From Gammaproteobacteria bacterium (GTDB lineage Bacteria; Pseudomonadota; Gammaproteobacteria; Pseudomonadales; Azotimanducaceae), in NCBI GenBank assembly GCA_002708205.1, contig PAMR01000019.1, positions 86,157 to 96,445 of the forward strand: DNA of 10,289 bases, written 5' to 3'. This document shows, one piece after another, positions 7,025-10,289 of this stretch. The first letter of the stretch is position 1. Each line of letters begins with the position of its first letter. Under the pieces are notes generated by a model, which was not told where the DNA came from, did no database searches, and worked only from the letters and a program-made list of their open reading frames with translations. The position numbers and the translations under genes were made by a program.

Positions 7025-7969
7025 CTACAACTTCCATTGAGAACGTAGCTCCTGCATCGACCGATAGACAGCGCCTTGATTATAAAAATTGCCCTGCCAT
7101 TTACCATTCTCTCCAAAAAAACGTTCGTCCTTGGCTTCGTTTGCCGGTTGATAACGAGTATCAATACTGATCCGATACTTGTCTGATTGATTAGGGGCGG
7201 AACTGTGCATCATAAACATCCCAAATATGACCACATCGCCAGGACTGTAATGAGTAGTGCCAAGTGTAAAACCAAAGTCGTCCACCAATTCGCGAGGATT
7301 CTCTGAAAAAACCGCTTCTGTTAGATCTCGGTCCATATCTGTCTGTCCATAAGTTGCCTTTAACCGCTCGTGCTTATGTGAACCTAAACACAGAACAAGT
7401 GGTCCCTGGTCCAAAGGGGTATCCGTTAAAGCGGTCCACATAGTCAATCTATTTTTGGTTCCCCTACCGACATATACGTTGTCGTAATGAAAGTGGTTTT
7501 GTCCACCAGTCGCCATGCAACGAAGCCATCGCTTATCAAACGTTAGCACTGGCTTTTCGAATAGCCGTTCGAAAAACGCAAAAGTAGTATCGGAATTGAC
7601 AAGATTCAGGATAGGCTCGCCATGCGACACCTCTATTACTCGAAAAAATGGAAAATTTCGAGCTGGAAGAGCTACCAAACCTTCTTGGATAGGTGTTTCG
7701 GGTTTCAGACCGCCCCTCTCAGAAATCGCCTGCAACGTCCAGTTAGTCGCCGCCAGCGCATGGGCTCGAGGATGAAAACCACGTATGAACAGGTAACCTT
7801 CTGAACGCAATCGTCTTTGAAGTTCTCTCGTATTATCAAGGGCATCACTCGAGTCTCGAAGTTCAACCACTTCCTTACCGAATCGAAATTGGTGCTTTCC
7901 AAATTGGAAAAAACGTTGGCTGGATTTGGAACGCATAGATTTATGCGTGTCCAGCGAACTCGGAATCAT
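7025..7969 (-). CDS. Phytanoyl-CoA dioxygenase (PhyH) family Fe(II)/2-oxoglutarate oxygenase
   Basis: This is a non-haem iron oxygenase of 314 residues on the cupin-like double-stranded beta-helix fold. The iron triad is complete: His161 and Asp163 in N-H-F-H-Y-D, and His255 in F-M-M-H-S-S. Arg266 lies 11 residues after the distal His, the same spacing as the 2-oxoglutarate-binding Arg of human PhyH. S-P-G-D-V-V-I-F at 242-249 is also typical. The family hydroxylates CoA esters, amino acids, ectoine and many natural products, so the substrate is open. The ATG at 7969 overlaps the TauD-like gene by 29 nt; a second in-frame ATG at 7936 (residue 12) lies 4 nt past that gene's stop and inside a hairpin. 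Neither has a strong ribosome binding site, so the exact start is uncertain. Both alternatives keep all functional residues. Confidence 0.9.
   Translation of the reverse strand: MIPSSLDTHKSMRSKSSQRFFQFGKHQFRFGKEVVELRDSSDALDNTRELQRRLRSEGYLFIRGFHPRAHALAATNWTLQAISERGGLKPETPIQEGLVALPARNFPFFRVIEVSHGEPILNLVNSDTTFAFFERLFEKPVLTFDKRWLRCMATGGQNHFHYDNVYVGRGTKNRLTMWTALTDTPLDQGPLVLCLGSHKHERLKATYGQTDMDRDLTEAVFSENPRELVDDFGFTLGTTHYSPGDVVIFGMFMMHSSAPNQSDKYRISIDTRYQPANEAKDERFFGENGKWQGNFYNQGAVYRSMQELRSQWKL
7931..7948. repeat. Perfect 7-bp inverted repeat at the TauD-like/PhyH-like junction
   Basis: ACGCATA and TATGCGT are exact reverse complements separated by 4 nt. In the minus-strand transcript the hairpin holds the TAA stop of the TauD-like gene and the second in-frame ATG (7936) of the PhyH-like gene. 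There is no U tract after it, so it is not an intrinsic terminator. It could mask the internal start or take part in coupling of the two genes. Confidence 0.7.
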
Positions 7970-8795
7970 TACTACCCGCTATCCGTGCGTGATACATAAT
8001 CCTTGGTTCTTTCATATCCCATGGACGTCCTTGGTGCATCAAACGGCGATTGTCCCACACAACCGCGTCACCGACTTGCCAAGTGTGGTGGTAGACCCTC
8101 GGACTTTGAACTGTAAAATCAACCAACTCCTGAAGTAGTTCCTCTGACGCTTTTTCACCCATTTCAGGGATACCGTATGCGTGCCGTCCAATAGTCAACA
8201 TTGTTCGCTTAGTTTCCGGATGAATTTTGACAATCGGTCTCAGAGGCGGTTCCATCTCATGGAAACCGTATCCTTCTCCTACCTTCGGCTTGTGCCCGAG
8301 TTTTGATTGGCTATACCAAAGCGAATGGTAAGCCTTCAAGGCCCGTATTTTCCGCTTCATATCATCCGATAGAGCCTCATAGGCTGCTTGTGTATCTGCC
8401 CACCCAGTTTCGCCACCAGTCGATGGAACCGTATGTGCAGTGAAAACCGCTCCCTTCGCTTGAATAGGCATATAGGTGCTGTCTGTGTGCCAACCCATAT
8501 TGCCTTTAATCGATTTAACACGATCTTCGGTAGGGTCGAAGTGAACATTACCGTCTTTATCCACATTGGTAATCGGGGCGAGATCAAACTCAAGATCGCC
8601 AAAACGCTTGGCGAAAATAATTTGCTCCGCGTTGGTGAGATGCTGATCGGGAAATATGAGCAACGCATATTCTAACCACTGCGTATAGAGTGCCTGGAAT
8701 GTTTCATCATCAATTTCGGAGAGCTTTACATCAGTAACAACTGCTCCGAAACTGGAATCTTTTAGGGGATATACCAAAAACTGTGAACCGTCCAT
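7941..8795 (-). CDS. TauD/TfdA-family Fe(II)/2-oxoglutarate dioxygenase
   Basis: This 284-residue oxygenase matches the length of E. coli TauD. The iron ligands are His103 and Asp105 in G-W-H-T-D-S-T-Y, and His254 in N-R-R-L-M-H-Q-G. Arg265 follows 11 residues later, as for the 2-oxoglutarate Arg of TauD. T-G-G-E-T-G-W-A-D-T (126-135) is the usual core block. Relatives oxidise a carbon next to a sulfonate, ether, sulfate or amine so that the group leaves as the inorganic or reduced form. The position four residues after Arg265 is His269, where TauD and TfdA carry a substrate-binding Arg as I recall them, and the FGDLEFD block lacks the TauD sulfonate-binding His. Taurine is therefore unlikely. 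The ATG at 8795 has GGAG 9 nt upstream. It is the first gene of the five-gene oxidative operon. Confidence 0.93.
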   Translation of the reverse strand: MDGSQFLVYPLKDSSFGAVVTDVKLSEIDDETFQALYTQWLEYALLIFPDQHLTNAEQIIFAKRFGDLEFDLAPITNVDKDGNVHFDPTEDRVKSIKGNMGWHTDSTYMPIQAKGAVFTAHTVPSTGGETGWADTQAAYEALSDDMKRKIRALKAYHSLWYSQSKLGHKPKVGEGYGFHEMEPPLRPIVKIHPETKRTMLTIGRHAYGIPEMGEKASEELLQELVDFTVQSPRVYHHTWQVGDAVVWDNRRLMHQGRPWDMKEPRIMYHARIAGSNDSEFAGHA

Positions 8796-8925
8796 TTAAA
8801 AGTTCTCCATAATGTCTCGAATTAGTAATATCGCACCATTTTCTTCACGTTTCTAATACACGTTAACGCGCACGATTTTTGTTGAGCTAAATTATGGCCC
8901 TCGAGATCGAGAAAAAGGATCCAAA
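8796..8925. promoter_or_regulatory. Divergent control region between the oxidative operon and the M16 protease gene
   Basis: These 130 bases separate the leftward TauD-like operon from the rightward protease gene and should hold both promoters. A perfect 8-bp palindrome, CGTTAACG, is at 8861-8868, and CACGTT occurs twice in direct orientation (8846-8851 and 8859-8864, 13 nt apart), the second copy overlapping the palindrome. For the protease, TAAATT (8888-8893) could serve as -10 but its -35 is unclear. No convincing sigma-70 pair was found leftward. GGAG (8805-8808) is the ribosome binding site of the TauD-like gene, and AAGGA (8915-8919), 6 nt before the ATG, is that of the protease. Confidence 0.5.
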
Positions 8926-10289
8926 ATGAAGGTTTTACGCCTATCTGCAAACGTCTTTGCCACCGTATTATTTCTATCGCTGAATATTTCCTGCCAACAA
9001 TCCGGCATAGAAACTCAGGATCTTATTGTAAATAAACAAATAGCGGCCATTCAATTTATTGATGAATTGCAGCGGAAGCCCACTGACCAAGTAGTTATCC
9101 CTTACCGCAAATTTCAACTCAGTAACGGGTTAACTGTGATCTTGCATGAAGACCACTCCGATCCCTTAGTGCACGTAGATGTTACCTATCATGTCGGATC
9201 CGCACGCGAAGAAGTAGGGAAATCTGGTTTCGCTCATTTTTTTGAACATATGATGTTCCAAGGCTCTGAGAATGTTGATGACGAAGAACACTTCAAGATC
9301 GTGTCTTCATCAGGAGGTACCAACAACGGATCAACAAATTCAGATCGAACAAACTACTACCAAACCGTTCCAGCGAATCAACTCGAGAAAATTCTATGGC
9401 TCGAAGCGGATCGAATGGGATTTTTTCTGGATGCGGTCACACAAACAAAATTTGAGAACCAACGCGACACCGTAAAAAACGAACGGCAAGAAAACTATGA
9501 GAATCGTCCATACGGACTCCTCTACGAGCGTGTAAAAGAAGCTCTGTATCCAGAAGGACATCCCTACTCTTGGTCGACTATTGGACATATCGAAGATTTG
9601 AATCGAGTAGATGTTAATGATTTGAAAAAATTCTTTTTGCGCTGGTATGGTCCGAACAATGCAACGCTGACCATTGGCGGTGACTTCGACGAATCATTAA
9701 CCAAGGAATGGATCGTTAAATATTTTGGATCAATACCCAGAGGGCCAGAAGTCAACCAGCCTGAAAAACCTATAGTGACACTAAAGGAAAATCGTTACAT
9801 TTCTCTCGAGGATCGCGTTCATCTGCCTTTGTTGCATATCGCCTTTCCAACGGTTCATTTGTTTCATCCCGACGAGGCGCCTTTAGACGTACTTATGTTT
9901 GCGCTGGGAAGAGGTGAGACTTCACTCCTATATAAGAATATGGTCAAGAATCAAATCGCCGTCCAGGCAACAGCAAACCATGGTTGTCTCGAACTAGCCT
10001 GTACTTTTGCGATTACAGCCTTACCAAATCCGGCTTCTGGAAAAACACTTGCTGATCTGGAACGCATTGCCCGAGACTCATTAGCAGAGTTCGAAAATCG
10101 CGGCATTACTACGGACGACGTTGAACGAGTCAAAACGACTATTGTTTCCGGCATGATCTTCGGGCTGGAGAGTGTTGCCGGAAAAGTAGCTCAACTCGCG
10201 CAGTACCAAACCTATACAAAAAGACCCGATTACATGCGTGCGGATATAGAGCGCTACCAGAACGTTACCACCGCCGACGTAATGCGAGT
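8926..10289 (+). CDS. M16 family zinc metalloprotease, secreted (N-terminal part, cut by window edge)
   Basis: The gene runs open from ATG 8926 to the right edge, giving 454 complete codons with no stop. A signal sequence is clear: a basic start (M-K-V-L-R), a hydrophobic stretch to about residue 21 and Cys23. The sequence before the Cys (L-N-I-S-C) is only a fair lipobox, so lipoprotein status is uncertain. The inverted zinc motif is H104-F-F-E107-H108; Glu186 in K-N-E-R-Q-E-N is at the spacing of the third ligand. N-G-S-T-N-S-D-R-T-N-Y-Y and Y-E-N-R-P-Y-G fit M16B peptidases. A second, usually non-catalytic M16 domain begins around residue 240 (C-terminal half truncated). Such proteins degrade or process peptides in the periplasm or at the cell surface. 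AAGGA lies 6 nt before the start. It is divergent from the oxidative operon and shows no functional link to it. Confidence 0.93.
   Translation, partial: MKVLRLSANVFATVLFLSLNISCQQSGIETQDLIVNKQIAAIQFIDELQRKPTDQVVIPYRKFQLSNGLTVILHEDHSDPLVHVDVTYHVGSAREEVGKSGFAHFFEHMMFQGSENVDDEEHFKIVSSSGGTNNGSTNSDRTNYYQTVPANQLEKILWLEADRMGFFLDAVTQTKFENQRDTVKNERQENYENRPYGLLYERVKEALYPEGHPYSWSTIGHIEDLNRVDVNDLKKFFLRWYGPNNATLTIGGDFDESLTKEWIVKYFGSIPRGPEVNQPEKPIVTLKENRYISLEDRVHLPLLHIAFPTVHLFHPDEAPLDVLMFALGRGETSLLYKNMVKNQIAVQATANHGCLELACTFAITALPNPASGKTLADLERIARDSLAEFENRGITTDDVERVKTTIVSGMIFGLESVAGKVAQLAQYQTYTKRPDYMRADIERYQNVTTADVMR

Noticed and set aside
8357..8668. 103-residue open frame on the minus strand inside the TauD-like gene
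   Set aside because: It is a shifted-frame shadow of a gene with complete catalytic motifs.
7941..8795. Taurine dioxygenase tauD
   Set aside because: No ABC taurine transporter is nearby and the substrate-binding Arg and His of TauD are not at the expected places, so only the family name is used.
1..10289. CRISPR arrays, tRNA or rRNA genes, insertion sequences, attachment sites, toxin-antitoxin or defence genes
   Set aside because: No spaced repeats, clover-leaf sequences, transposase or integrase motifs, or terminal inverted repeats were seen; almost all sequence is explained by metabolic and transport genes.

Overview
The window comes from a bacterium of moderate GC content. Its TRAP transporter, TonB-era style M16 metalloprotease and pair of Fe(II)/2-oxoglutarate oxygenases suggest a free-living, probably marine proteobacterium. 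This placement is an inference from gene content; nothing in the window fixes the taxon. No rRNA, tRNA, CRISPR array, integrase or insertion sequence was seen, and coding density is high, with no gene-free stretch above about 130 bases.

Layout. (1) 1-2853, minus strand: an operon read right to left as aldo/keto reductase, then TRAP binding protein dctP, small permease dctQ and large permease dctM, which is cut by the left edge. Spacings are 29 nt, 3 nt and a 4-nt ATGA overlap. (2) 2854-2958: a short divergent control region with an 11-bp inverted repeat resembling a GntR-type operator. (3) 2959-4188, plus strand: an MFS carrier of the monocarboxylate-transporter type, starting at GTG. (4) 4185-8795, minus strand: a five-gene oxidative operon read right to left as TauD/TfdA-like dioxygenase, PhyH-like dioxygenase, Old Yellow Enzyme-like FMN reductase, FAD amine-oxidase-fold protein and a small YchJ/SEC-C protein. 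The last gene meets the MFS gene tail to tail with a 4-nt overlap. (5) 8796-8925: a second divergent control region. (6) 8926 to the right edge, plus strand: the N-terminal part of a secreted M16 zinc protease, likely an unrelated neighbour.

Working model (inference): the TRAP system and the MFS carrier move a carboxylated organic compound across the inner membrane. The two 2OG oxygenases, the OYE, the FAD enzyme and the aldo/keto reductase then carry out successive hydroxylation or dealkylation, ene-reduction or demethylation, and carbonyl steps. The substrate cannot be named from sequence. The TauD homologue has His where TauD and TfdA, as I recall them, carry a substrate-binding Arg, which argues against taurine.

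The least ordinary signals are an in-frame A-AAA-AAA slippery heptamer near the end of the FAD gene whose -1 frame runs openly into the ychJ gene, a perfect hairpin spanning the tauD-like stop codon and the phyH-like start region, and the combination of two different 2OG oxygenases with an OYE and a FAD enzyme in one operon.
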